Below, one piece after another: positions 1 through 12,155 of a stretch of 64,000 nucleotides of DNA. The stretch lies in the NCBI GenBank assembly GCA_033239525.1, contig BSYO01000033.1, forward strand, positions 9,415,501-9,479,500, given 5' to 3'. Below the pieces are notes generated by a model. The model worked only from the letters and a program-made list of their open reading frames with translations. It was not told the origin of the DNA and ran no database searches. Positions within the stretch are counted from its first letter, which is position 1, and every line of letters starts with the position of its first letter. The position numbers were made by a program, and so were the translations under genes. This stretch comes from Nepenthes gracilis. Lineage: Eukaryota; Streptophyta; Magnoliopsida; Caryophyllales; Nepenthaceae.

Positions 1-940
1 TGACTGTGAGCCATCCAAGTCTCAGGCGAGATCTAGGAGCGTGCAAAGGGAAGATCTCAAACTCGAGATTAGATCTCCTTGCTGTAAGGACGCGCCTCAA
101 GAGGTTAGGAGGCGACTTACCTTAAGGTAGCTGATCGTTCGCACTGTGGCAATACGATTCTCTGCACCTCCGAAAAAGGCAATTACCATCGTAACGGCAA
201 CTTTTTGGAATCAATGCGTATCCCGAGAGGAAGGCGCACGAATTGGCGCACGATTTATAGAGGAAACCCTAACGGTTACCTTGTATAGAAGGAAATGAAT
301 CCATCTTCTTGACTGTTGCAGCCAAGAATGGCGCCCGCATCCATACAAAGAAGGCAATGATCCCATAGAAAGTAGGCATCCCGCCTCGCTATGTAAGGAA
401 GGCTGTGGAGGACTATGGCTATAAAAGGCCATGGATATTCACTTCACAGGCACTCTCTCTTTTGCCTACAAAACGCCATCTAGTAAACTAAAGCTTGCAG
501 AAGCTCTCTATACTTTTCCAATGCTCGCTCCCATTTTCTCAGCTATTGGTTCCCTGTGAACCAAATATTGAAGAGAAACTTCTTTCTACAAACATCATTA
601 ACTCAAGCCACTCTCTCGACGAGTGCCCCTCCCACCAACGTTCCCAAACACTTCTCGAAGTGTTTTTGATAGGAGCAAACCTTGCTATCACTTGACCTCT
701 CGTTTTAAATTATGGTGTGTAGGATCCCAAATTTGGCGGACGGAGACTAAAATCTGACAAATAGCTCGATCCGAACTCGTTCGAAATTTTGATCCGAGAA
801 GCATAGTATCATAATTATTATGAATTTCTCCTAGTCTCGACGCAATTTGAGAGGAAAGGGAAATAGAGATCGGTGCTCTATTTGGGTCACCAATTTCGGT
901 ACAGTGATCCGAAGGATTACACAAACTTAGGGCTTAACAG
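1..940. other. Unassigned, LTR-like block with a TATA motif
   Basis: No protein-coding gene is recognised. On the plus strand a good TATA-like motif (ctataaaaggcc, about 419-430) is followed by a pyrimidine-rich stretch (cactctctctttt), as in the U3/R part of many plant LTRs. The block ends near 940 in cttaaca, a possible LTR terminus. Short ORFs here have no family signature. It may be the 3' part of an LTR cut by the window edge. No partner LTR, PBS or TSD is seen, so this is inference only. Confidence 0.25.
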
Positions 941-1365
941 ATGATGAATTTATCCAACATATATGTGGGCTTTACCTGTTAAAATTATAAAAGTTGGGGC
1001 TTTTTATTATTTTAGTAGGATTTGGCTGAAATTCTTGTTAAGGGAAGCTCAGGGAAAAATAGAGCCTTCAGCCCATTTGAAATGGAATTTCAGGCTTCAC
1101 GTTAATTTAAGACTTAAATCTTGATACAATGAAGTTACAAAATTTTCTAATTTATATGATAAAATTTAAAATGTTAGATAATCTTTATTTGGAGGAAAAC
1201 TGGCAAATAGCGAAGAATAGAGCTTTGTATTTTGGACTCATGAAAACAGAAGGTGAACAGTATGTTATTTATATTTATTTTCATATAATAATACCTGAGT
1301 GTATATGAAAATAGTGTATATATATATATATATATGAACGTACTCAAAGATGATGCATTTGTACT

Positions 1366-1442
<77 letters not shown>

Positions 1443-2703
1443 GAGTGTACAGTGCATGCATATGTATGTAAGCATTTATGATATATGTTAAGTGTAGAGT
1501 GTATATATGTACAGGGAAGTGTGTGTAAACAAGTATGGGTAGGTTATATGATACTTACATATATAATAATTCATATGAATATGAACGTGGATGTATGAGT
1601 ATAGTCGAATACTGTATGTGGAAGTGTACCAAAACTTTAAATATATTGATACTCTATGGTTAAATTGAGAAGAACGTATTAAAATACTAATATATCGAGT
1701 CGAATGGAAGACTATGACACCTTAATGTAGTCTACACTTTTTTGATATTAAATTCATATTCTGGAGATTGAGGTTATTTTGAATAATACTTATAATCCTG
1801 TAAATCTATTACGTGAGATATCAGTAGATATTGTACCGAGATGATGCTCGGTTTAATTTGTTGATATGAGTATTCTGTTTCCAAAGGAGCGTGGGTCAGA
1901 TGATCACGGAATATGTGCAGATTACCCGACGGGATAACGAGAATATTGTTCACATGGATTGGATATAGTACTTCTACCCTACGGCTGGCAAGTATTGTGA
2001 GACAATAGGATCGCTTGTTAAACTTGTGAGTATTGACATCTCAAGAATTACTTAGCCGTAGGGTGAGTGTATGGATTATTGGTTCACAGTGACTTATAAT
2101 ATCTGATAAAACTTATATGATATCTTATATAATTGAGACCTCTATTGTGATGGTTTTTATGGAACTTAAGCTATAGTTGATACTCACGTTTGATAAAATC
2201 CAACTTGTATCTCCGAGTTTTGTTATCATATGGAATTTGAGTCGTGGATACAACTGATTGGTATATCCCAGATAATTATTAATTTCTTGTATAATTATTT
2301 CAGATATACTATATTGTATAATGTTATTTTATTGATGTGTTTACCTATTTGGCGTCTAACTCACCATTATATTTTATTGGCTTCAGCGTAGAAAGTTATG
2401 ACAGGTTAGAAGAGTTCAAGCTACTGTTGAAGAGATCCGAGATAGAGACAATAGGATAAATAAGAAGTTCGTGATGTGTCGCCCTTGAGTTAGTTTTATT
2501 AGTAGCACTTTTATTTAGAAATGTTATTTGGACTACATTTTTAGAACTTTAATGTTATAGATATTTATTATCTCAGGCACATTTGCTATTAGTATCATAA
2601 TTATTATACTTTATTTAATTGTGCCTTTATGATGTTGTTATAATTTAGATTTCCACGTGACTATTTTAGGCTAGGTTGGGTAACTCAAATTCGGGGCGTT
2701 ACA
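941..2703 (+). mobile_element. Probable 3' part of an LTR (start not located)
   Basis: The right edge (tcggggcgttaca, ending at 2703) matches the style of the other LTR termini in this window, such as gggtcattaca on the minus strand at 60460. Near 2345-2375 lies ggcgtctaactcacc, similar to the gttttggctcac motif found in the 3' half of every long gypsy-type LTR here. No PBS follows 2703, so a solo LTR or a 3' LTR is more likely than a 5' LTR. The left end and TSD were not found; 941 is only a working boundary. Confidence 0.35.
1316..1438. repeat. (TA)n microsatellite, two runs
   Basis: Two runs of alternating T and A, about 1316-1335 and 1368-1438, are separated by about 30 bases of unique sequence. 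The low-complexity reading frame on the minus strand here (Ile-Tyr repeats) is a by-product of the repeat, not a gene. Confidence 0.9.
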
Positions 2704-2847
2704 GTTTATGTCTATGCTTGGCTGTTCACGTAAATGAAAAGGAAGGATATAGTACCATGACTTGAAGGAAGCTGAGCGTGCAGCATCAGCAGATGTAGCG
2801 AAGGACCTCATGTTTCCTTTTACTCCCACCGTTGATGTCCATTTGCT
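2704..2847 (-). CDS. Candidate host-gene exon 2, truncated by an LTR
   Basis: On the minus strand a good splice acceptor (aaatttgcag) is followed by 48 open codons, beginning SKWTSTVGVKGNMRSF and ending HLREQPSIDIN, up to the LTR edge at 2703. Beyond that edge the frame runs into LTR sequence and stops at 2671. Codon use and base composition are less AT-biased than the surroundings. The upstream piece at 3450-3473 ends at a GTAAGT donor in a compatible phase. I do not recognise the protein family, and the frame could be open by chance. If real, the gene was broken by the LTR insertion or uses this exon as its last. Confidence 0.28.
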
Positions 2848-3449
2848 CTGCAAATTTTTATCATCATCAAGTTCAATCTTGCAATTCTAAGAATGGACAT
2901 AGAAGTCAGATCCATTTGGGTTTTTTCATTTTTTTCTCTTTATGTGCCCATCCGTGAGATTTTATCTCGCGATTTAGGACTACCATAATCTTTCTTAATA
3001 AAATCATTTAAGTTGGCATCTAAAATATTATAAGTTTTTTTTTTTACTATAATTTATTTAAATTATAAAAATAATCTCTCGTAGCATTAGAGAAGGGGTA
3101 AACATTCATACATTAGACTCTCCAACTGTACCATATAAAAATGAATTTCCCTATAGTATGGGCATAAAAAATGCAAAGAAAGATAAGGGTGCGTATCGGT
3201 CTGATCTTCTCAAATAATACAATAAAAAATTTTCATCCACTAGTTATTAAAAATTAATTATGTGATTAAACATGCATATATTTTAAATCGTGTTATATAT
3301 AAACGTATCCTATAATAAGATATCTTTTATTTTTTCCTAACGTATCAATAGATACAACTATGATTGAATCAGCAATATTTTTTATATATCTGACAATGGA
3401 ATTATAATAATTTTAAGAAAACACATTTGAACATCAAAGTAAAACTTAC

Positions 3450-3473
3450 CATCGCCCACAAAGCCATCACCAT
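3450..3473 (-). CDS. Candidate host-gene exon 1 (8 codons)
   Basis: On the minus strand, ATG followed by seven codons (MVMALWAM) ends at a consensus 5' splice site (GATG|GTAAGT, with the intron starting at 3449). Splicing to the acceptor at 2847/2848 would remove about 600 bp and keep the frame. A TATA-like box lies about 105 bp upstream. The exon is too short to prove anything alone; it is reported because promoter, start, donor and acceptor line up in order. Confidence 0.22.
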
Positions 3474-3576
3474 GATCAAGATATTACGAGCTTGATGATT
3501 TAAACTTCGATCTAACGTAAATTTGTTCTCCGGAAGAACAGGCACATCAATGTAGAATAGGAAGAATCTGAGGTCT

Positions 3577-3585
3577 CTTTAAATA
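3577..3585 (-). promoter_or_regulatory. TATA-like box for the candidate minus-strand gene
   Basis: The minus strand reads tatttaaag in a less AT-rich stretch (about 3530-3720), upstream of the candidate first exon at 3450-3473. Spacing to the ATG is about 105 bp, which leaves room for a short 5' UTR. Confidence 0.25.
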
Positions 3586-3590
3586 GAAAG

Positions 3591-5026
3591 GGTGGTGAGA
3601 AAGGTCAGCTCGGACTTTGTGGAAATGAACTCCACGCGGCTACACCTTAATGCAAAGCCATCGGTAAGTCTCCATGTTCCACAAAATAGGGAGGCAGTGA
3701 CAAGTATCACAGATTCACGCGAAGATTTTGCGGTTGGTTTTTTTCGTTTGCTTTTGTAAAGATGGTGTGGAATGGGCTAAGGTTGAGTAATAATATATTG
3801 ACTCCATTAAAATTTAAACTTTAAATTATAAAAGCAATTAACCCTTTTCTTTTTTTGGTAACAAAAGAATAAGAATATATGTCTGGCTTGTCCAATCCTC
3901 ATAATATAGAAATTTTGCATATTATTTCCCTCTTCTATAATTGGATGACATTTATATTGTCAATAATTTTTTCTTCATTTGTCACGTACAACAACTCATA
4001 TAACATAATATGTACAAGAGTACCACCCAACATATTTGGATCAAAACCCTGGCATGGGGCCTAAAAAGGACCCTTAAAGATATGACAGGACCACTTTCTA
4101 GTGTAGAGCTTACACAGCTAGAGAATAAAATAAATGTTTTGTCTAAATGGCTTAGGATGGAAACCCCAATAGAAAATGTGTAAACAAATTGTCAAATTAG
4201 CCCATTAGAGAGCCACTTTATCTCCTCACCACCATAGAAGATGTGATGGAGCTCACACCGTTCCTGTGCATATTTCTCCCTCTCATGGTCAACAGCGCCG
4301 GCCAAACCTCTGCTTCAACTAGTACTCTAACCCCTTGCTGGTGTCTGTTGAGAATGGTTAAGCCAAACATTGTTTGCACAAAGTTACAGATAAATCTCAT
4401 ACCAATCAATTATCAAATCCTTTACTTGAATTCATGAAACATAAAAATAAATAATTGCAAAATAAGAGAACATACGAGTTTTATTTGTAAATCTTTATAA
4501 ATGAAATGATAAAACTGTAGGATTTTATATTCGTAAATTCTTGACTGAACATATAAGTTTAGTTATAAATAAACCTACCAAAATCACCTTTGGTTTCATA
4601 ATAAATTTTGAAAAACCCGAGTAAACAACAACAATAGATAGAATAAGACAAAATCATTGGTAAAATATTTTAAATAATAACTAAAACAACTTAAAAATAG
4701 TGAAGAACTAAGCACAATTTGAAGCCTAAATGGTTTTGCAAAATTTTTTTCCTTCTCTATTCTCTTAGTTTTCCCTCTCAAATTGGCACTCAAATAGTAT
4801 TTGGAAACTCGCACTTAATGGCCTAAAAATGGATCACAGCCTTTTATAACAACAATAGGCACATGAATGCCTATCACACATTAAACACAAATACGGTTGT
4901 CTTTTAGCCATGTATGTCCTTTAGGGACGCATCAAGTATAGCAATAATGCGAGACCAATGCACGTGTCCTTCAAGGTACATTAGGAGAGACCATTCTTTC
5001 CTATATACACATATGCATGCATCAGG
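3591..5026. other. AT-rich DNA with no recognised feature except one small ORF
   Basis: No LTR terminus, RNA gene or protein family is recognised. The only part with a gene-like look is the small plus-strand ORF at 4246-4437. A T-run followed by ggtaac near 3848 recalls the LINE 3' end tggtaagt seen elsewhere but is not the same. Confidence 0.5.
4246..4437 (+). CDS. Small ORF with a signal-peptide-like start
   Basis: The 63-codon frame begins MELTPFLCIFLPLMVNSAGQ: one acidic residue, a hydrophobic core and small residues (NSAG) where a signal peptidase could cut. The first 40 codons are more GC-rich than the surroundings, and the downstream half returns to background composition. It could be the first exon of a secreted protein gene, with a possible donor at about 4359 (aatg|gttaag). 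No family is recognised, no partner exon was found, and the opposite strand is also open. Confidence 0.18.
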   Translation: MELTPFLCIFLPLMVNSAGQTSASTSTLTPCWCLLRMVKPNIVCTKLQINLIPINYQILYLNS

Positions 5027-5940
5027 TGTCACAACCCAATTTAACTTATCAAAAAAAAAAAAATTAAATCATCTATAAGCATGATTGCATAGTTTAAAAT
5101 TATCTCACCACAATACCATGACCTCAATATGTATAATGATATAAAATCATTCTCAAAAAATTATAAACTATATAATGGTATCGCATGTTTTATATTCCAT
5201 AAGATCGTGATGTCTTTATATAATTTTCTCAACCTTAACCATAATTTTGAGTTAAAGAAAACAATTTCAGTACTCAATTCAAGTATCAAAGACCAAATAT
5301 CAGAATCTAAAAAATTATGAAAATTTCAATACTCGAATAATAATATGTGAGTTTGGCATTTGAATGTGAGGTTGCATACCAAGTATAGGAAACTGGTGTT
5401 CGAACGTTGATCACACGTCAATCAAATATCATGACGCCAGAAATAATTTTTCAATTTTCAAATGAGTAAAACTCTAACATAATTAAGAAGGAATGACTAA
5501 AACTCAATGATCAAAACATCGAAAATACTTAGAAAGTTTTGTGAACCAGATATAATAAGAATCAAATTTAAAATCAATGTATTTGATTGGAATTCAAAGA
5601 AAAGCAGAAATTGAACATAATTGGGCTAACGGACACTGGATGTTCAAATGCTACATCAAATGTCAGAACAAAAATAGAAAGAAATGACTTTAAATTTAAA
5701 TGATTCTTGAATATAATTAAATGATAAGATAATTGATTAGATTATATATGTTAGGCTCATTTATATATTAATATATTTCGTAACCGTATCTTGTCTGTAG
5801 TCACTGAAAGTTGTATTATTGTGAAAATCTGTATAAGAATATCACCTACTATTTGTTGAAGCGCCATAGCCAATTTTATGATTGCCCTGCGACTTACTCG
5901 CAACTGTGTGCCTTTTCCAAGCGGTTTCACCTGCTACACG

Positions 5941-6120
5941 CCTGCAGTGCGCTCGGCCCCATTTCCAATAAGCCTGGGCCCACTACTCGCCCGACTAACA
6001 CTCGAGCCCCATTTCTAATAAGCCTGCGCCCGCTGCTCATCCAACCAGCGCTTGAGCCCCGTTTCCAGTAAACCTGCGCTCATTACTCGCCCAACCCATG
6101 CTTGACTGTTAAATCCAATA
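5941..6120. repeat. About 50-bp GC-rich tandem repeat (3-4 copies)
   Basis: Units begin near 5941, 5973, 6023 and 6073, each with cctg, a gcgc/gccc stretch, ctcgagcccc or a variant, and atttccaataag. The first unit is shortened. The repeat lies upstream of the TATA box at about 6278, in the place where other LTRs of this window carry GC-rich repeats. Confidence 0.7.
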
Positions 6121-6277
6121 GACTTAGTACTCAAAACTCACTCGATCCACGCTAGAGCTCTACTGGATGTATTCCATGAAACCCTAAGCTCGCCCGTCGT
6201 GCGCTCAAGCCATACTCAAGCGTTGCAATGCGCATTTCACCTATGGTCATATTTTTGACCTAGATTTTCGAACCTCT

Positions 6278-6289
6278 CTATATATAGCC
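6278..6289 (+). promoter_or_regulatory. TATA box of the LTR-like block
   Basis: The motif ctatatatagcc sits at the transition from GC-rich repeat to pyrimidine-rich leader. It would start transcription near 6310. Confidence 0.4.
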
Positions 6290-6700
6290 GTCTTATTTTC
6301 TTTATCCATGACTTGCTCGAGATTTGGATGGTCGTTTCAGTGCAAAACATACTCTTTCATGCTTATTAAATTCCCCACTTGAGAAAACTTAACGTTTATA
6401 ATTATATTTTCTCGATAAAGTTTTCTTACCATTTTGAACTTTGCTCTTTACGCATTATCCTACCTATTAATCTTCATTAGCAATGTCAGTGGCATGGAAA
6501 TTAGATTCTAGTGGTATACGGAGATTTGACGGTTTGTGAGGAAAAATTAACTTAAAGACTAGAAGGCGTTCAGTTTCGTTACTATAGGCAAATCTAAGGA
6601 GTTCCTTAGTAGGGATCACAAGGTAGGAGTAAGCCAGTTAGGTTAGTATATCTATATCATCCTATTTGTAAGTTAATTTTTATATTGCACATCTTCCTTA

Positions 6701-8329
6701 ACTTTTGAAACTCTGAGGATTTTCCTCGATAGCCATAATTATCGAGGTTTTCATTCGTCACTAAAAATTATATCTTTATTACTTACTGCTCTATCTTATA
6801 TACTTTTTATTGGTTATATCATCAAGATTCAAATATTTTTTTACATACATTAGATATTTATATTTTTACTACTTCCACAATTTTACTAATTGGTCGAAAT
6901 TATTTATGGTTCGAAATGCTTAGTTTCTTTCAATCTATAAATAAACTTTGATGAAAACAAAATATTAACATGACATTAAACATTAATATGCAGTTATGTA
7001 CTTCTTTTTTTTTTTTTTTTGTACTTTCAAACCTTATCTTTATTTCTTTCAAAGTTTTCTGAATTCATACAAAGTACCATTTACATATAAACTTATATTT
7101 TAAAACAGACATTTTATAAATCTAAATAACAATACTATATAAATCAGATTATAACATGATAGTTTTGAAGGAAGAAGATAATTAACTAAAAGTAGAACAT
7201 GACAGAAGTACAACTTAAAATTTTCAAGTCATTTGAACAATGTAACTTGAATTCATGAAGTAATAACATTTTTATTTGACTTCCAAGGAAACTAAATTTT
7301 CTCTATGAGATACATCATGGCCAAAACAAAGACTGAGAAAAATAAAGAAGATGAAATGTCTTATATCAAGAAAGGGAAATGACTTACATAAAAAAAGAAG
7401 GTAAATTACCTGATTTCTAATTTTGATTCATATCCTTAATCCATCTTCTTAGTTTCCCATCTTCATTTTTTTCTCCTTTAAAAATTTCCCACTTTTAAGT
7501 AATAAACAAACCAAACATGTCATTGATTTTGGTAGTTTACTAATTTTCAATTCTTATTGATGCAGCAATATTAATCAAAAGGAGATTTTATTTTTCTTAT
7601 ATTTTTAATGTTCCTTGACAAAATATTCCTAATTAAATATTTTTCCTTCCAAACAAAGCAACAAACCCTTCCCTTCTCACCATCACTGCCAACCCAAGTA
7701 GTGGCCCACATACCCGACCCAATGACCCAGCAGTCGACCCGAAGAACCCAACCCGAAGACAAGATCATCACTGCTTATGCCATGAATTTCCATAACTCGG
7801 CGGTAAAACTTCCATGTTTAAAGGATTTCATGTGTGGCAGAGATAAGGTATTTCCAAAGCAAGCATGAGGAGTCAACATATTCCGAGGCATCTAAAGTAC
7901 TCCATTTGTCCCAGGATCTGCCGTAAAGCACCCTATGCCTATTTTGCTGCCTTTCCCCCCCATGTTTTGTCTTCTATTCAAAGAAGAACAAGTATTTCAG
8001 AAGCATAGGATAAATTGTAATAAAAAAAAAAAATTAAATGAGTCATCCCCTTGTGAAAAGAGTATCTAATCATTGGCTAAATGAATTTCTGTCAGCTGGG
8101 ACTAGCCGTCCCTAGTTTGATCAAACATTTTTTTTTCCTTTGGCTGCATCACTTATCCTACAATCAATGGGAAGAATTACAACTTCCAATCAATTTTCTC
8201 ACAAAATTGATCTATCAACACAACATATATCTGGCATTCGACGGACTCTTTAAACCTCACTTTGAACGTTATAATAGAACGTTTAATTCTTCATTGAAAT
8301 AAACTTTAACAAATTTCATAATCTAAACG
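6701..8329. other. AT-rich DNA, nothing recognised
   Basis: It contains a T-run at about 7003-7020 flanked by gtacttc and gtacttt (a possible retroposon tail with a short TSD) and a moderately GC-rich stretch at 7670-7870. Both strands are open there, without any family signature. No gene is called. Confidence 0.5.
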
Positions 8330-10029
8330 TAACAGTCACATCCCCAAATCAAAACTCAAATTTATTTTATTTTATAATCTAAAATTATCTTAAAATGAGA
8401 CTCTAAAATTAAGACCTAAAAATTAATTATTTAATTAATCGACTTAGGCCTAAACCGAAAGTGGGAAAGCAAACCTGTATCTATTGCCATTAGATGATCT
8501 GAACAATAAAATAACTGTCCAATCATAGGATCCAAAAATTAACTTGAAAGTGGCACCAAAACTAGATAACTTCTTGAATTAAAATTAAGGAAAGAGTATA
8601 TTAAACAAAATTAGAGTATCCAAATATAAATTTTAATATAGTACTAAATTTAAACTCATATTGAATCAAACTTAAACAATGCCATCGACCGGTAGCCATA
8701 TACAACAACTAACCGAAACTAAACAAATACTTATATTCTGAATTATTTCAATTAAAATTAAAATAATCTAAACATTTTAAAATTGCTATTCAAAAAACCT
8801 TCTCCCGACCTCAAAATTCCTTACAAGTTTATGTAAGTTTACTAATTTGGAAGGCTTGTAAACAATATAAAGAATTAGCCTAATACATAGTAAAACATAT
8901 ATAATTTTATATGTAGATATATATCAAATAAGATACACTAATGATGATTTTATGATCAAATTCTAAAATATCAATAATATCAATTTTTTATAAAGTATGT
9001 GAAATTCATATACTAATAATAGAGTATGCCCAAAAACTATATAAATATAGAAATCAAGTCAAAATTTTATAAGTACATAAAATCATATGATATGCCAAAA
9101 TCAGATAATATGTATGAAAATATAAAGTATAAAAAATTGTATTAACATATAAAAACCAATGATCATTAATAACTTCATCAATAAATGTTAAATGTTAAAA
9201 TTTGGGTTATAATTATTTCATAATAAAAAATCATATGCTACTATTTACAACTCAGGGGTGGGCTAATTGCACATTATTCCCTAGAGTTTGCTTAAATGTC
9301 ACATTTTGATCTGTAAATATTAGATTCGACCCTCAATTTATAAATAATATATTAGAATATATCTGAATATATTTCGTTAATTATCTAAAATAATCCTTAT
9401 TTAATCAAAATTAAAAACTCTATACTAAATAAAAATACAGACATATTTTCTCATGATGAAAAAACAAATTCTTTTCATCAAAGTTTAAGTAGTATTTTCA
9501 TCAATTTTATTTCAAATATATGACATGTAGGAAACAGTGGAATAAAATTTGTGACATGTAGAAATAATAGAATAGAATTTACTATATGTAAAACTATTTA
9601 TGATAAGTTCTAAAATTTCAACATGGTTTATAATTTCATCAATTTCTTACAAATAAAAAATATATAATAACAAATGTGTAGAAATTAATGGCATGTAGAA
9701 ACATACGGATGAAACTTTGTAACATGCAAATTATACAGAGATTTTAGTATTTAAATATGATTTTTATAGATTAAAATGTGAGTTTTATAAAATTTTATAA
9801 ATGTGAAGAAAATTATATGCATATAAAGTAAAATCATTTAGAATAAGACATTAAAATATACATTAATATTTGAACAAGAAATTGTTTAAAAGTTTTAGGA
9901 AAGATCAATAACAAATGAAAAAAAAGATTAGTTGTATTTACTTTCGCTTGTGATTTACTAAAAAGTAGCTGTTTTCTCCTCAAATTTACTAAAATTTTTA
10001 TTCATTTTTAACAATTTATATTCAATAAA
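8330..10029 (-). mobile_element. Probable decayed 3' LTR of Gypsy-I
   Basis: On the minus strand the left edge reads ggggatgtgactgttacg, which fits an LTR terminus ending in TTACA with the last CA altered. It lies just downstream, in minus-strand order, of the Gypsy-I integrase tail at 10030-10125, where a 3' LTR is expected. The interior is very AT-rich, with no ORF. No PPT or right edge could be fixed, so both boundaries are tentative. Confidence 0.3.
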
Positions 10030-10125
10030 TATGAAGGGTCATAGAGGTATTTATGGAATACTCATACATAAAAGATATTATGAATATCACCTAAGTTTGG
10101 AGGCAAAGCTAATCGTTAAGCAATT
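10030..10125 (-). pseudogene. Gypsy-I integrase C-terminal fragment (left piece)
   Basis: The stretch aligns by eye to the C-terminal integrase region of Gypsy-II at about 27970-28075. The shared core is tttggaggcaaagctaatcg (tttggaggcagggctaatcg in Gypsy-II), which encodes the conserved RLALPPN-type segment. It is diverged and not open. The coding sequence resumes at 15954 after the solo LTR insertion; the two pieces join at the same codon region, which supports the insertion boundaries. Confidence 0.6.
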
Positions 10126-11942
10126 TGTAAGGTATTGATTTTCATAACATAGTAAATATGAGTAATTAAGTTAAAATAAGTGGATTGAGGTCTAAGGACA
10201 TAGAAGGAAATGGATCGAAGGGCCCAAGACCCGGAATAGGTTAAATTGAGAACAGGCGTTATAATCTTAAAATATTTATCCGAAAATATAATTTAGGTTT
10301 TAAATGATAGTAATCTCGAGGTATTAAATTAATATAATCATAATTAGACTCAAAGTATGTGGGAAAGATATGATTTGGTGTCGAAATCGGGCAGTGGTGC
10401 CAGGCGGATTGCTGGGCGCGTGCTGAGCACTCGAGCGCTCGCAACGGGCGCTGAATCCAGTGCTGGCCTGCCTGCTGCGCTCCGCGAACGATGCTCAAGC
10501 ACAAGTTTGCGCGTGCGGGCTTTTAACCGTGCTGCGATGCGGTTTTAGGGAAAGAGGAAAGTATAGGGTTTGGGTAGAGAGAGAGAGGTAGGGAGAAGAG
10601 AGAGAAAGGAGCAAATGAAGGCTCTCGGGTTCGATTCCAACTCAAGCTAGTTGGAGAAATTGTAGATCGGGTCGAGGCAAGTACTCCCATCCCATTTTCT
10701 TAAGTTCTTTTTGATTTTTGTTTGATCATCTTCTAGTATTATTATCCCGATATCTAATCTATATATTTATTTGTAACACCCATGCCTTGATTATACATAT
10801 AAATGAATTTTATGTTCTAATTCGTGGATTTCAACTGGTTTTTGTATTAAAACTCTAACCCCGCGTCCGAGTGGTTTCTTTTTTTTTTTTTGGTAAGTAA
10901 AATGCATTAAAAAGGAAAAGAAAATTACAACACTTATGTTTCAATCCAAGTGTTATACCCACTTGGAAGTAGAGCATAATAGCAGGGACAGCCCCTAATC
11001 ACCATGATACAAGTCATGAAACAGCATAATACCAGTCATAAAAAACTAGAAATCAAGCTAAAAAAGCTGATAGCCTAGGAAAAAAACAAACTGGAGCTGA
11101 GACTCATTCAACCCTACACCAAATGGCTATCACCACTAACTTTGGCAACACGGTGCGTTACCATTTACACAGTACAATCACCGGCACCATCAGCATCTCG
11201 ACCCAGCAACCACATCGGGATCAGCTACTCACCAGCATTAGCAAGCCACCAAGAGCCAGTTTCAGCATTTCCAGCAGCAGCTACCTTTAGCAGGGCAGTG
11301 CCAATTTCCACTCCCAGCTAAATCACCAACAAAATTTGCAGAAGGAGGTATCATATCATACCATCATAGCACATTCCAGCAGGAGGTATCAAACACGTGG
11401 CTTTATACCATACTTCATAACTCAGCAAGAGAGTAGCTGCAACCTTTCCAGTAGCTGCTTCCTTGATTTAGTAACAGAGCATATCAGCAAGGCCAGTTAT
11501 AGCCATTGGACTGCTGCAACATCAGCAAAATCTTCACAGCATTTAGCTGCTCAACAATGAAGAAAACAGCAAGACCCAGCCAGGAATGCCACTAGAAACA
11601 GACATCAAACCGGCTGATCATCAACCAAGCACAAAAAAACTATTACCAAACAACATTATCAATTCTCAGCAAGGAAAATAGCAAAATACTCTCCAAGAGC
11701 CCAGCCAAGAAATCAAATTTTAAATCCTGATAACCAGAACCACCAAACAGGAGCTAAAATTCAATAACCCACTACAGTTATGGGTTCCAAATTGCTTCAG
11801 GACAGCACTCAGCCCCACAATTCAGGCGAAAGGTCCATCACTGGCAGAACCCTGCAACGATTAGCAGAGGCATAAGAGGCCAGCCGAGAGAGATCTCTAT
11901 TCCTGCCCAACCCCAGACCCTCAAGCCCAACCGGCAAAAGGC

Positions 11943-12155
11943 CTATGTGCCGGAGGATCCCTTGGAGTTTTTGGACGTAGACTTTCTCTGTCTTCGGGGC
12001 TTTGTTGGCTTCCATGGTCCATATTGCATAGCAATCACATCTTTGGCACTGTAATATTTCATCCCGGAAACGTCCAGAGCCTGGCCCACTCGAACATCAA
12101 CTAAGGAGCCCCTGGGGCTGATAGTTTCAGGCCCCACATTGCTGAAAGTATCCAA
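11943..12155 (-). pseudogene. LINE ORF1, C-terminal part, second frameshift
   Basis: The 70-codon frame overlaps the previous one, takes over at about 12150 and ends in a Lys/Arg-rich tail (KPTKPRRQRKSTSKNSKG), consistent with an RNA-binding C-terminus. It ends in TAG at 11943-11945. After it no ORF2 start is seen; the sequence goes straight to non-coding 3' sequence rich in cagcagc-type words. Confidence 0.5.

Larger units (their letters stand above)
5027..6700 (+). mobile_element. LTR-like block, plus strand (right end unresolved)
   Basis: It starts with tgtcacaaccc at 5027, a typical plant gypsy LTR start. A GC-rich tandem-repeat module follows at 5941-6120, then a TATA box (ctatatatagcc, about 6278-6289). 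The same order (AT-rich start, GC-rich repeat with cgctcgag-type words, core promoter) occurs in the better-supported LTRs at 10126-15953 and 33454-52611. No terminal CA, PBS or TSD could be set, so it is a fragment or a decayed solo LTR. Confidence 0.35.

Noticed and set aside
1174..1461. 95-codon minus-strand frame with Ile-Tyr repeats
   Set aside because: It is a translation of the (TA)n microsatellite.
7608..7868. 86-codon plus-strand frame in a less AT-rich patch
   Set aside because: No family motif, no splice or promoter context, and the opposite strand is open too.
10625..10635. A ggttcgattcc word like a tRNA-gene B box inside the family-L LTR
   Set aside because: No A box at the right distance and no cloverleaf can be folded. 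The word is altered in the two other LTR copies (near 31093 and 56608), so it is probably chance.
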